A stretch of DNA of 48,743 bases from Candidatus Gastranaerophilales bacterium (GTDB taxonomy: Bacteria; Cyanobacteriota; Vampirovibrionia; Gastranaerophilales; Gastranaerophilaceae). The position numbers and the translations under genes were made by a program. The stretch spans positions 1-48,743 of the forward strand of contig CANPZB010000008.1 of NCBI GenBank assembly GCA_947588755.1, read 5' to 3'. The notes beneath the pieces are model-generated. The model had not been told where the DNA came from. It made no database searches and saw nothing but the letters and a program-made list of their open reading frames with translations. Shown in pieces: positions 8,938 through 17,740 of this stretch (its first letter is position 1; every line of letters starts with the position of its first letter).

Positions 8938-10085
8938 TTATTTTCAAACGGGATGTTTATACCGTAACGAACAGTGTCATATTCGGTGTCTTCATCCGAC
9001 ATTTCTTCTTTTATAATCTTTTCCGCCGAACATACACCGAAATTTTTCATTATTGCCTTATCCATTTCCTCGGATGAGACCAGTTTACCATTAACATAGG
9101 TAACTTTAGAGGTTTTTGACGGCTCATCACCTATTTTCTCCACAAAAGAACTGTCCTGATTTGCCAAAATTGTTCTTGTTACATCGTTCATAACATCAAA
9201 AATATATGTTTGACGATTTGATGCGGCACCGTCACTGTTCATAACAAGACTTGTAGCCTTTTCCAGTTCCTCGAGAGATTCTTTATAATGACGTAAACTT
9301 CTCAGTAATACCGCAAGATTGTAATGTGCATCATATTGCAGAGGAGATAATTCTATTGCTTTACAATAATTTAATCCCGCTTCACGATAATTACCGAGCA
9401 TGTGATATGTCAAAGCCAGATTATAACGTGCATCGTAATCTTTTTTAAGAATTTTAACCGCATTTTTATAAGCATCCAGAGCTTCCAAAAGATATTTCTG
9501 TTGTAAATAAATATCGTCACCCGAATAAATAGACTTTTGCTTATATGCCACACCTTTATTGTAATATGCAAGTCCTTTGTTATATTTTGTACTCTTTTTG
9601 TTACTGAATACAAACGGTATTGAGAATAAACGCTTTTTCAAAGTAATAATTTCGTTATATTGAGAAATTGCACCGTCAAAATCACCGAGTTTTTCGGTTG
9701 AAATTATACCGTAATTCATTCTTGCGGGAATAAATTTCGGATTATGTTCAACTGCCTGTTCATAAGCATCAGCGGCGGAAAAATAATCTTCATAAGCGAC
9801 ATAAATATTCCCCAGATTATACCATGCACTATAGTGAGCGGGATAAAATCTTAATGCGGAATTGTAATAATTTATGGCTTTTTGTAAATGCCAATCCCTG
9901 TAAGCTTTATCGCCTTTGTATACGTAATAAATACCTCTGAGTTTATCAAACTGGTTATTATAAAAATCAGGAAACAAGTAAAACGAAGCACCTATTCCTA
10001 AAAATATCAATAACGTAAATAATGCCGAAAAAAACTTTTTCAAATCTTCACCTCTCAATTCTATAATATATTGATTTTTCTTCAT
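8934..10085 (-). CDS. Membrane-anchored TPR protein
   Basis: The roughly 383-residue protein has a short cytoplasmic N-terminus, one membrane helix at about 17-36 and a chain of tetratricopeptide repeats. At least five are readable, for example AWYNLGNIYVAYEDYFSAADAYEQAV and ARYNLALTYHMLGNYREAGLNYCKAI. A charged C-terminal tail of about 90 residues has no repeats. ATG 10085 is preferred; a TTG two codons upstream (10091) is possible. Upstream, TTAACA-18-TATACA lies so close to the start that the leader would be only a few nucleotides. A scaffold role is the usual reading; partners are unknown. Confidence 0.82.
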   Translation of the reverse strand: MKKNQYIIELRGEDLKKFFSALFTLLIFLGIGASFYLFPDFYNNQFDKLRGIYYVYKGDKAYRDWHLQKAINYYNSALRFYPAHYSAWYNLGNIYVAYEDYFSAADAYEQAVEHNPKFIPARMNYGIISTEKLGDFDGAISQYNEIITLKKRLFSIPFVFSNKKSTKYNKGLAYYNKGVAYKQKSIYSGDDIYLQQKYLLEALDAYKNAVKILKKDYDARYNLALTYHMLGNYREAGLNYCKAIELSPLQYDAHYNLAVLLRSLRHYKESLEELEKATSLVMNSDGAASNRQTYIFDVMNDVTRTILANQDSSFVEKIGDEPSKTSKVTYVNGKLVSSEEMDKAIMKNFGVCSAEKIIKEEMSDEDTEYDTVRYGINIPFENN

Positions 10086-10214
10086 TTGCAACTTTGTGTA
10101 TAAGTTGAAATATTACGAAATGTTAACAAAATTTATAAAAACATGCAATTTCACTGTTAGAAATTTTTTTATATAAGTAAGGTAGGTTAGAAAATTTAAT
10201 TTAGGGGTTAGGCT

Positions 10215-11006
10215 ATGTCAGGTATTTATGATGTAACGGCAAATATGTTCGGATTATACCCGAATATGTACAACAACCAAATAGCAATGAATGAAATAAG
10301 CGGTCTTGATATGTATTCCCCGATGGGAATGTACGGAAGCATATTCCCGATGGCAGGAATGGGAATGTCTTTCCCGTTTATGGGCGGAGGCAATGACTAT
10401 TTCAGCTATTATGACAAATATCAGGATTTCATGGTTGACAATTATACACGTCAACAGGAAAGAATGCGTAATGCTAATTTGAGATTGAACGCTCCGCAAG
10501 AAGGTGTTGAAAAAGCCGCTACAATTCTTCGTGAAAAAATCATGCAGAATGAGCAGCAGCAAATTTTACCCGCATTAAAAGCATACTACGCAAGTGTCGG
10601 CAACTTATATAAAGGTGCATCAGAATCAGATATAAAAAACAGAGCGGCTGCACTTTATGCACAACGCTATAATTCCTCAATAATTGATGATATAAGAAAA
10701 TATGATAACAGTTCTTTCACTCAAGGTATGCTTCAATCATTAACTTTAGGGTTGGCAAACAAAGTAACGGGTGAAGAAAACATTTCAGCAATAACGGGAC
10801 AACCCGTAGCGAGATATGAACGGATGAAAAAAGTGGCAGGTAATGCTGCGGGCGGTGCAGTTGTCGGTGTTGGCGGTGCAATAGCATTAAATCAACTCTG
10901 GAAATTTAAAGGCCCTGTAGCTAAAGCATTGACCAGAGTACCGGTTCTTGCGGCAATAGGTTGTGCAATTGCAGGTGTGGCAGCATTTATGGGATTTAAA
11001 AATTAA
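10215..11006 (+). CDS. Hypothetical protein with Met/Gly/Tyr-rich N-terminus and glycine-zipper C-terminus
   Basis: I recognise no family. Residues 1-65 are very rich in Met, Gly, Tyr and Phe (for example FPMAGMGMSFPFMGGG). The middle (about 70-190) is charged and probably helical. The C-terminus holds two small-residue hydrophobic segments (GGAVVGVGGAIAL and VLAAIGCAIAGVAAFMGF), which look like glycine-zipper membrane helices. There is no signal peptide. An AGGGG stretch at 10203-10207 may be the ribosome site. It stands alone and ends in a strong terminator. Confidence 0.7.
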   Translation: MSGIYDVTANMFGLYPNMYNNQIAMNEISGLDMYSPMGMYGSIFPMAGMGMSFPFMGGGNDYFSYYDKYQDFMVDNYTRQQERMRNANLRLNAPQEGVEKAATILREKIMQNEQQQILPALKAYYASVGNLYKGASESDIKNRAAALYAQRYNSSIIDDIRKYDNSSFTQGMLQSLTLGLANKVTGEENISAITGQPVARYERMKKVAGNAAGGAVVGVGGAIALNQLWKFKGPVAKALTRVPVLAAIGCAIAGVAAFMGFKN

Positions 11007-11047
11007 AGGTAGTGTGTAATAAATAAAAAGTGTGAATGTGTGTGACG

Positions 11048-11077
11048 GAGATTGAATAATTCAATCTCTTTTTTTTT
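11048..11077 (+). terminator. Intrinsic terminator after the Met-rich gene
   Basis: A perfect 9-bp stem (11048-11056 with 11060-11068, loop TAA) is followed by nine T. It serves the plus strand; the minus strand has no T-run after the stem. The T-run overlaps the stop codon of convergent yjbQ. Confidence 0.9.
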
Positions 11078-11492
11078 AATAAACTATTTGAACATAAACC
11101 GTTCTTGTGCGGGCTTTATTATCAAAATCAATAAGAACAATTTGCTGCCATTGTCCCAACTGCAAAGCTCCGTCAATCAGGGGAACCGTTGTACCGTTAC
11201 CGATTATGGATGCACGAACATGAGCATAACCGTTTCCGTCATGCCAGGTATTATCATGATGATATTCGCCGTCGGAAGGAGCAATTTTTTCAAGGACTTC
11301 TGGTAAATCAACCAGTAATCCCGGTTCAAATTCAATATTAGTAACCGAAACAGTACTGCCCGCAACATAAACATGAACTACGGCACTGTGTAAAGTATGC
11401 TTGTAAACCGCATTTTTAACTTTTTGCGTAATATCAATTATATCGGTAAAACCATGCGTATTAATATTAAATTTCTCAGTTATTACGGTCAT
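11076..11492 (-). CDS. YjbQ family protein (UPF0047)
   Basis: The 138-residue protein carries the family's signature histidine and acidic cluster GEYHHDNTWHDGNGYAHVRAS, followed by GALQLGQWQQIVLIDFD. Homologues have been reported to show weak thiamine-phosphate synthase activity and may coordinate metal or phosphate through the clustered histidines; the physiological role is unsettled. It is coupled by an ATGA overlap to the amidohydrolase-like gene upstream. Confidence 0.93.
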   Translation of the reverse strand: MTVITEKFNINTHGFTDIIDITQKVKNAVYKHTLHSAVVHVYVAGSTVSVTNIEFEPGLLVDLPEVLEKIAPSDGEYHHDNTWHDGNGYAHVRASIIGNGTTVPLIDGALQLGQWQQIVLIDFDNKARTRTVYVQIVY

Positions 11493-12796
11493 ACCGAAAA
11501 TCTTACCTCACCGTTTTTTACAAGTTTTTTCCCTTTGGCATAAACGGCATAAGGAACAATATGTTTTACTATATCCTTGTAATTTTCACCATCGTCAAGC
11601 TTAAATACATTAAAATCGGCATCTTTACCCTTTTCCACGGAGCCTGTGGAATTAGCTAAACGCAAGATTTTTGCGGGATAAATCGTAAGATATTTAATAA
11701 TGTCTTCAACACTCAAAACATTACCCTCGTTAGCATCAAGTGCGGTTTTAAGCAGACTGTAATTATTATTAACAAAACTCTGATTTGAAAATCCGAAGTT
11801 TTCTTTGAAATATTTCAAAACAGTTGCCAACGGAAGCTTTTTCCCGCAAATTTCTTCACTGTAATAAGGTTGATAAACATATTCGGCACCTGTCTTTGCA
11901 AGTTCCTCAAGTTCGGTTTCGGTTGCGTAATTTGCATTTGCGGCAATAATTTTATTTGACAGCACTTTTAAATTAGCCAGATATTCAACGGGGTTAATAC
12001 CCTGTTCGTAGGGCGATATTTTCCGATATCCCATAAATTTTTGCAAAATATCAATATCCGAAAAACCATGCTCAAGCCATTCGGTTTCATCTTTTGATTC
12101 CGCAAACCGTGTCAATAAAAGCATGTTGTGTTTTCTGCAATATTTTGAAAAAAGCTCCCACAATTTTCTGTGAACACCTGAAATTGAATGCAGCATAATT
12201 CCTATATGAGTATTTTCACCCTTATGCCAGACTAATTCTTCGACTTTATCTCTCAAGTACTTGAAAGTTTTTTTACTCTTGTCTTTTGAATCGGCAAAAA
12301 CCTCAAAAAACAAATAATTTTTAACCGGAAGCTTATTTATAACTTCAAAATACTTAAATTCTTTTGAAACCTGAGCAAAACATGTCGTTCCGTTTATAAC
12401 TGCCTGTGTAATACCATGCTTAAAAGAGGTGATTTTTTCATTTCGGTCAAGACAAAAATAATCACGCAGAATTCCCGCCCACTTTCTTGAATAATTATCG
12501 GCAGGTATGCCTGCAAAATTATAATTCAGCGAAATTGTCTTAAAAATTCTTTTCAATTTATTTTTAAAAGTCTGCGGCTTTGAAATGTGAATATCCGTGA
12601 ATTGATACTGCGTAAATAAATCAATAAATCCGGGAGTAATTACCGCATTACCGTAATCTTTAATATACTTTTCATCCAAATCGGTTTTATCGTTCGGTAA
12701 AATATCAACTATAATACCCTCATCAACAATAATGCCAAAATCCTCAAGAATTTCACCCGCAGCAGTTATAATCCATTTTGCTTTGTAACATTTCAT
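11489..12796 (-). CDS. Amidohydrolase-like protein lacking metal ligands (predicted pseudoenzyme)
   Basis: The 435-residue length and overall plan match the cytosine deaminase/chlorohydrolase group of amidohydrolases. There is an N-terminal beta domain, PGFID at 55-59, NGTTCFAQV around 135, a FAES segment at 231-234, and the closing GSVEKGKDADFNVF. The residues that normally bind metal are replaced: the HxH after PGFID is FTQ (61-63), the His before the AE motif is Arg230, the later His is in ANAN (about 286-289), and the GTD segment reads FSN. It therefore probably has no hydrolase activity. Transcription starts from a near-consensus promoter whose -10 is 6 nt before the ATG. Confidence 0.8.
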   Translation of the reverse strand: MKCYKAKWIITAAGEILEDFGIIVDEGIIVDILPNDKTDLDEKYIKDYGNAVITPGFIDLFTQYQFTDIHISKPQTFKNKLKRIFKTISLNYNFAGIPADNYSRKWAGILRDYFCLDRNEKITSFKHGITQAVINGTTCFAQVSKEFKYFEVINKLPVKNYLFFEVFADSKDKSKKTFKYLRDKVEELVWHKGENTHIGIMLHSISGVHRKLWELFSKYCRKHNMLLLTRFAESKDETEWLEHGFSDIDILQKFMGYRKISPYEQGINPVEYLANLKVLSNKIIAANANYATETELEELAKTGAEYVYQPYYSEEICGKKLPLATVLKYFKENFGFSNQSFVNNNYSLLKTALDANEGNVLSVEDIIKYLTIYPAKILRLANSTGSVEKGKDADFNVFKLDDGENYKDIVKHIVPYAVYAKGKKLVKNGEVRFSV

Positions 12797-12802
12797 AGGC
12801 TT

Positions 12803-12831
12803 ATTATAGATAAGAATTTATAAAAATACAA
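12803..12831 (-). promoter_or_regulatory. Promoter of amidohydrolase-like gene, predicted leaderless
   Basis: On the minus strand TTGTAT (12831-12826) and TATAAT (12808-12803) are 17 bp apart. Six bases then precede the ATG at 12796. No Shine-Dalgarno site is present. Confidence 0.7.
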
Positions 12832-12846
12832 GCCTGATAATTTTTG

Positions 12847-14130
12847 TTAACCGTACATTTCATCGGCATAAAAAACAAACTCAAGCTTGCCTATAATGAT
12901 AGTATCGCCGTCTTTAATTCCTTTTTCGGATAATTTATCAAACACTCCCATACCTTTCATTATATTTTGAAATCTTATAACCTGCTCCGAATTGCGTTCA
13001 TCGGTAACATCGGCAATACGCTCTATTTTGCCTCCCTGAATTATATAAACATCCTTTGCTGCCTTGTATATTTCAAAAGCACTGTCATCGTTATTATAAG
13101 CACCTAAATCTTCTTCAACCGTAACTTCTATTTCGGACTTCGGCAATTCATCCGTTTTAATTCCCATAAAATCGGTTAATTTTTCTACATTTTCGCCCGT
13201 TACCGCAGAAATTAAAAACACATCATCGGCATTTTTTTTAAATTCCGCCTGTAATTTTTCCTTAACATCATCGTCGACAGCATCAATTTTATTTATTGCG
13301 GTAATTTGATAAAGATTTGCGAGATTTTGTGAATATTTTTCCAATTCAAGATTAATTTTTTTATAATTTTCCAAAGGGTTTTCATCAGTCGCATCTATTA
13401 AATGAACAAGAAATCTGCATCTTTCAACATGTCTTAAAAAATCATGTCCCAAACCTACACCTTGTGAAGCACCTTCGATAAGTCCGGGGATATCTGCCAC
13501 TACAAAGCCGTCACCCGAACGCTTCTTAACCACACCCAGATTAGGAACAAGCGTGGTAAAGGGATAATCGGCAATTTTCGGTTTTGCGGAACTTATACGA
13601 CTTATCAAAGTCGACTTTCCCGCATTAGGCATACCGATAAGTCCCACATCCGCAATAAGTTTTAATTCCAAAAATAATTCACGTTCAATTGAAGGTTCAC
13701 CCGGTTCACAAAACTGCGGAGCTCGTTTTTGTGCGGTAGCAAAACGTGCATTACCTCTGCCGCCCCTGCCACCTTTGGCTGCAAGAACTTTTTGTCCGTT
13801 TATCGCCAAATCCGCAATAATATTCCCTGTTTTTATATCTTTTACAACGGTACCGACGGGTACTTTGATATACAAATCCTTGGCACAGCGTCCGTGCATA
13901 TTTTTTATACCGCCGTTTTCGCCTGAATCGGCTTTAAAAACCGACTTATGTTTGAAATCCATAAGTGTCGACAGGTTTTCATCGGCAATAATATAAACAT
14001 CACCGCCTCTGCCGCCGTCACCTCCTGCGGGGCCGCCTTTATCAACGTATTTTTCACGACGCCATGCAACCATTCCGTTGCCGCCGCGTCCCGATATTAC
14101 TCTTATTTTACTTTTATCAATAAATTTCAT
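12847..14130 (-). CDS. obg: GTPase Obg (CgtA)
   Basis: This ribosome-associated GTPase acts in late 50S assembly. The 427-residue protein has the glycine-rich Obg fold (residues 1-158, with GGPAGGDGGRGGDV), a G domain with the P-loop GMPNAGKSTLI, the DIPGLIEGA switch and NKID specificity motif, and a C-terminal OCT domain from about residue 350. AGGCGG lies just upstream of the ATG. It is a separate unit from the amidohydrolase gene and diverges from tsaD. Confidence 0.97.
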   Translation of the reverse strand: MKFIDKSKIRVISGRGGNGMVAWRREKYVDKGGPAGGDGGRGGDVYIIADENLSTLMDFKHKSVFKADSGENGGIKNMHGRCAKDLYIKVPVGTVVKDIKTGNIIADLAINGQKVLAAKGGRGGRGNARFATAQKRAPQFCEPGEPSIERELFLELKLIADVGLIGMPNAGKSTLISRISSAKPKIADYPFTTLVPNLGVVKKRSGDGFVVADIPGLIEGASQGVGLGHDFLRHVERCRFLVHLIDATDENPLENYKKINLELEKYSQNLANLYQITAINKIDAVDDDVKEKLQAEFKKNADDVFLISAVTGENVEKLTDFMGIKTDELPKSEIEVTVEEDLGAYNNDDSAFEIYKAAKDVYIIQGGKIERIADVTDERNSEQVIRFQNIMKGMGVFDKLSEKGIKDGDTIIIGKLEFVFYADEMYG

Positions 14131-14183
14131 TTTCCGCCTAAAAAAAATACGCTGTTAAAACTTCAATACAAAAACTTTTGTTT

Positions 14184-14189
14184 TATAAT
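14184..14189 (+). promoter_or_regulatory. Probable -10 element of tsaD
   Basis: A perfect TATAAT ends 9 nt before the ATG at 14199. The matching -35 is weak (CTTCAA at 14161-14166, 17-bp spacing), so confidence is moderate. Confidence 0.4.
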
Positions 14190-14198
14190 AATATTACT

Positions 14199-15263
14199 AT
14201 GAAAAATGTTAAATACAAACTTTATTCTAATGAACCGACGGAATTAAAAGAAGATTGTTACATAATGGCACTTGAATCCAGCTGTGATGAAACTGCCTGT
14301 GCAATCGTAAAAAACGGACGGGAAGTAATATCCAATGTCGTAGCATCGCAAATAAAAACACATGAAAAATTCGGCGGAGTAATTCCCGAAATTGCGGCTA
14401 GAGAGCATTTGGAAGCGGTAAATGTAGTCATTGATGAAGCTTTTAAACAGGCTAAAGAAAAAATAAATCTGCAACCACAAGACATTACCGCATTTGCGGC
14501 TACCGCAGGACCTGGTTTGGTAGGCTGTCTTTTAGTAGGACTTAATGCGGCAAAGACGCTTGCTCTAACTTATGATAAACCGTTTATCGGAATAAATCAT
14601 CTTAATGCACATATTTGTGCAAATTACATTGATACTGAACTTAAACCGCCGTTTATGGCACTGCTTGTCAGCGGAGGACATACACAAATTATTGATGTAA
14701 AATCTTATGCCGAACAGACTATTCTGGGTGAAACAATTGATGATGCCGTCGGTGAAGCTTACGATAAAGTGGCAAGACTTATCGGTCTGCCTTACCCCGG
14801 AGGTCCCAAACTGGATAAACTTGCTCAAATCGGAAATCCTTCGGCATACAAACTTCCCGAAGGTAAAGTTGACGGATATAATTTCAGTTTCAGCGGGTTA
14901 AAAACAGCCGTACTCAGACTGGTTAAATCAATTCAAAAACAGCTTAACACCGAAACTTTGCCCTCTGAAACGATTAATGATATTTGTGCAAGTTTTCAGG
15001 AAACTGTTTCTTCAACTCTGGTTAAAAAATTAAAAAAAGCACTGCATGAAAGAAATTACACCCAAGTTGTCATAGCGGGCGGAGTTGCCGCTAATTCTGA
15101 AATACGAAAAAAAGTGTTTGCACTTGAAGCCGAAGGTTATAAAGTTTACGCTCCCGCAATGAAATATTGTACGGATAATGCCGCAATGGCTGCATCATGT
15201 GCTTTTTTTAATACGAATTGTTACAATGATGTAAATATTGAAGTATTTTCCAGAGTAAAATAA
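14199..15263 (+). CDS. tsaD: tRNA N6-adenosine threonylcarbamoyltransferase TsaD
   Basis: TsaD transfers the threonylcarbamoyl group to A37 of ANN-decoding tRNAs, working with TsaB and TsaE, which are not in the window. Visible motifs are LESSCDETACAIV, GGVIPEIAAREH (metal-binding His), AATAGPGLVGCLLVG, NHLNAHICA and VSGGHTQI. ATG 14199 gives an unusual N-terminal extension of about 22 residues before MALESSCDET. An internal ATG at 14265 would give a conventional start; the TTG at 14178 is less likely. Confidence 0.95.
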   Translation: MKNVKYKLYSNEPTELKEDCYIMALESSCDETACAIVKNGREVISNVVASQIKTHEKFGGVIPEIAAREHLEAVNVVIDEAFKQAKEKINLQPQDITAFAATAGPGLVGCLLVGLNAAKTLALTYDKPFIGINHLNAHICANYIDTELKPPFMALLVSGGHTQIIDVKSYAEQTILGETIDDAVGEAYDKVARLIGLPYPGGPKLDKLAQIGNPSAYKLPEGKVDGYNFSFSGLKTAVLRLVKSIQKQLNTETLPSETINDICASFQETVSSTLVKKLKKALHERNYTQVVIAGGVAANSEIRKKVFALEAEGYKVYAPAMKYCTDNAAMAASCAFFNTNCYNDVNIEVFSRVK

Positions 15264-15295
15264 CAATTTTAATTCTTTACATGTTTTAAGTAATT

Positions 15296-16156
15296 ATGCA
15301 AATAAGTGAGTGTCAAAATTATAAACCCCGTGTACATTTCAACGGTTTAACAAGCAAATTGCGTAAAACCAATCCGAAATGCATGGAAGATATTCGGGAT
15401 ATGTTTATAAAATACCAAAAATCGGACGGTATCGCGGGTTCACTGCCTTCAAGCTGGATAGAAAGAATTTCTTCAAAATCCAAGGATGAAAAAGGTTCGG
15501 CAATAAAAACAATTTATGCAAAAATCAGAGAAATTGTCCAAAATCTCGGTGATAATGCTTCATCAAAAAATGAATTAAAAAAAGCTTCAAAAGAACTCAC
15601 CGAAACAATGCGAAAAACAGGCTTTCTTCCCAAAACAAATTCCGTTTTCATTCAAGAACGTAAGGTATTTGGCGGTGTTATGTCCAAAGCTTTAACAATT
15701 CATGAATACGGGAAAAATCCGTCATTACAAAAACTTTTTATAAAAAAATACATTCCGCACGAAGATTTACCGCTCGTACAAGCACAAAATAACGGGCTTT
15801 TGCCTGAATTAAGCTTAGGCTTAAGAATGAATTACGTACACAAAAACAGACATAATTTAAGAATTTATTGGGGCGATTATGCAGGTAATTTTATGGTATC
15901 GGAATACCTTCAACCCGTAAAAAATGTAAAAATACCTACAAGATGGTCACTGTACGGTTGTTATAATGCATGGGAAAATTTCTTTGAAAAACTTAAAAAA
16001 TTAACCCGCGACGATAAAAAAATCAGTGAAATTCTCCGAAATCGGGGATATATTGCATTCGATTTGCATGACTGCAATGTTATGGTTTGTAAGGATAAAA
16101 AAGGCTTACCCGTGGTTAAAATATTGGATTACGGCGATATATTAAAACTAAAATAA
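15296..16156 (+). CDS. Hypothetical protein with kinase-like C-terminal motifs
   Basis: I do not recognise the family. The 286-residue protein has a basic helical N-terminal half. Near the C-terminus it has D256-L-H258-D-C-N261 followed 17 residues later by D278-Y-G. This is the order and spacing of the catalytic loop (DxHxxN) and metal-binding DFG motif in kinase and aminoglycoside-phosphotransferase folds. A candidate ATP lysine is in LFIKKYIPHED (about 155). The protein ends just after DYG, so the C-terminal lobe of a canonical kinase is missing. It starts 32 nt after tsaD and ends 5 nt from convergent gshB. Confidence 0.6.
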   Translation: MQISECQNYKPRVHFNGLTSKLRKTNPKCMEDIRDMFIKYQKSDGIAGSLPSSWIERISSKSKDEKGSAIKTIYAKIREIVQNLGDNASSKNELKKASKELTETMRKTGFLPKTNSVFIQERKVFGGVMSKALTIHEYGKNPSLQKLFIKKYIPHEDLPLVQAQNNGLLPELSLGLRMNYVHKNRHNLRIYWGDYAGNFMVSEYLQPVKNVKIPTRWSLYGCYNAWENFFEKLKKLTRDDKKISEILRNRGYIAFDLHDCNVMVCKDKKGLPVVKILDYGDILKLK

Positions 16157-16161
16157 TCAGA

Positions 16162-17124
16162 TTATAGCATACAAGGTGATTTTACCGTCGACAAAATAAA
16201 TTTAGCCAGACTTTTTTCCAATTGAACGTTGTGACAACGGTTTATCTCTTTTATAAAATAACATGGACTGGTCACGTTAATTTCAATAATTTTTTCGTCT
16301 ATAACATCAAGTCCGACAAGAGGAAGTCCCATGGAGTTTAATTCTTTGGCAACGGGAAGAAATTTTTGTTTTTCGTTTTCCGTTAATTGTGCTTTAATTA
16401 TATTTTCATCACAGTGTTCGTTGAATTTAAAGTCATTATTTGACGGGAGTTTTTGTACACACACATCAAGAACTTCATCGCCCAAAAACAAAACTCTTTT
16501 ATCGCCGAATTTTGCTTTCGGAATGTATTTTTGAACCATAATATGCTTTTGACCGTTATTCGTCATGGCATTAATAATCACGGATGTGTTTAAATCACCT
16601 TTTGTCAAAGTCATTACACCCGCACCAAAACAAGCATTCAACGGCTTTAAGACAAGCATTTCATGAATATCCAAAAATTCCAGAATATCTCTCTTTGAAC
16701 AGGTAACAATATTTTCCGGCATTAAATCCAAAAACTTAACCGCATGAAGTTTTTCGTTAAAATTCCTTATTGCGGAAGTATCATTTAATATCAAAGTTTT
16801 ATTCTTATCGGCAAAATCAAGTATATACGTGGCATTAATATAATCCAAATCAACGGGAGGGTCAGGTCTGAAAATTACAAGTTGAAATTCTTCGACTTCT
16901 TTTATCAATTCGGATTTTTCATAAAAAATATCGCCGTCTTTTTCGTTAACCCTGTAACAATGTGCATAAGGTATTCCTGATTTTAATCCTAATTTATCCG
17001 TCGTTGTTATGAATAAATTTTGATTTTCATATATCAACTCTCTTATAATCCAAAAATTAGTAACTAAATCGTTAAACTCAAAATATTTTAACTCAACTTT
17101 ATCAATGACAAAAAGAATATCCAT
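16162..17124 (-). CDS. gshB: ATP-grasp ligase, glutathione synthetase GshB type
   Basis: The 320-residue length and motifs match prokaryotic glutathione synthetase: FRPDPPVDLDYINATYIL, an IRNFNEKLHAVKF segment, the ATP-grasp lysine in VLKPLNACFGAGVM, QKYIPKAKFGDKRVLF, and GLDVIDEKIIEINVTSP with the metal-binding Glu and Asn. The region equivalent to the conserved Arg-rich loop is altered (KLPSNNDFKFNEH), so substrate preference could differ. No gamma-glutamylcysteine synthetase is nearby. GAGGT lies upstream of the ATG, and a terminator-like hairpin lies 66-91 nt upstream in the leader direction. Confidence 0.82.
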   Translation of the reverse strand: MDILFVIDKVELKYFEFNDLVTNFWIIRELIYENQNLFITTTDKLGLKSGIPYAHCYRVNEKDGDIFYEKSELIKEVEEFQLVIFRPDPPVDLDYINATYILDFADKNKTLILNDTSAIRNFNEKLHAVKFLDLMPENIVTCSKRDILEFLDIHEMLVLKPLNACFGAGVMTLTKGDLNTSVIINAMTNNGQKHIMVQKYIPKAKFGDKRVLFLGDEVLDVCVQKLPSNNDFKFNEHCDENIIKAQLTENEKQKFLPVAKELNSMGLPLVGLDVIDEKIIEINVTSPCYFIKEINRCHNVQLEKSLAKFILSTVKSPCML

Positions 17125-17189
17125 AGTATTTTACCTCGCCACAAAAATACTATCACTAAAAAAATACAACAACAATAGAAATACAGGCT

Positions 17190-17215
17190 AAAAAAAATAC
17201 CCCTAATCAGGGGTA
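17190..17215 (-). terminator. Terminator-like hairpin upstream of gshB
   Basis: The intergenic stretch 17125-17454 is about 330 bases. It holds a perfect 7-bp stem TACCCCT/AGGGGTA (17198-17204 with 17209-17215, loop AATC). On the minus strand this is followed by eight T (17197-17190). Because it precedes gshB on the same strand, it could be a leader attenuator or the end of a small RNA. Confidence 0.6.
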
Positions 17216-17391
17216 AAACTTTTTGTAGGTAGAATAGGAATATTGTCTCTCTTTTTTTTAAACGGAAATAAAATTTTCTCTCTTAATATCTCTCGTGTTT
17301 TATTTAATGTTCTTATATATATAAAGTATATATTTTTTATATAAATTCAGTAATCGTAATTATTGTTACAAAAGTTAATACATTTTGCAGG

Positions 17392-17420
17392 TTGCATTTT
17401 TTTAAAGAGTATTGTACAAT
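17392..17420 (+). promoter_or_regulatory. Promoter of the small gene at 17455
   Basis: TTGCAT (17392-17397) and TACAAT (17415-17420) are 17 bp apart. The -10 lies inside the perfect palindrome ATTGTACAAT (17411-17420). Confidence 0.5.
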
Positions 17421-17454
17421 ATGCAGGTAAAAGACATATTACAGGAGTTAATGA

Positions 17455-17739
17455 ATGTTAGTTTCGGCGATAGCACATTATAGCATTCCAAACGGCATAA
17501 ATAGTACGAATTTAGGAGTGGTACAACCGCCCAAAAACGTATCAAATCAGACTAATAATTCTTTCGGCAGCGATTCGGGTCAGCAGACTAATCAACCCGT
17601 ACAAAACGGAATTTATTTGACGGGAGAATTTTATAAACTTATATCTCTTGCATCTTTTGTGCAAAATAATATTATTACCGGAATAAATCAAAACAACGGT
17701 AACGAAGCTTGCAAAAAGCCGTTTAATACATTGGCATAA
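17455..17739 (+). CDS. Small hypothetical protein, Asn/Gln-rich
   Basis: The 94-residue product is unrecognised. The first two thirds are low in complexity and rich in Asn, Gln, Ser and Gly; the last third contains a short amphipathic stretch (GEFYKLISLASFVQNNIITG). There is no signal peptide or membrane helix. AGGAG at 17443-17447 with a 7-nt spacer and a reasonable promoter argue that it is a real gene. It converges with the MFS gene with a 1-nt gap. Confidence 0.6.
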   Translation: MLVSAIAHYSIPNGINSTNLGVVQPPKNVSNQTNNSFGSDSGQQTNQPVQNGIYLTGEFYKLISLASFVQNNIITGINQNNGNEACKKPFNTLA

Positions 17740-17740
17740 T

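Noticed and set aside
11048-11068. Bidirectional terminator shared with yjbQ
   Set aside because: The minus strand has no T-run after the stem, so it should stop only plus-strand transcription.
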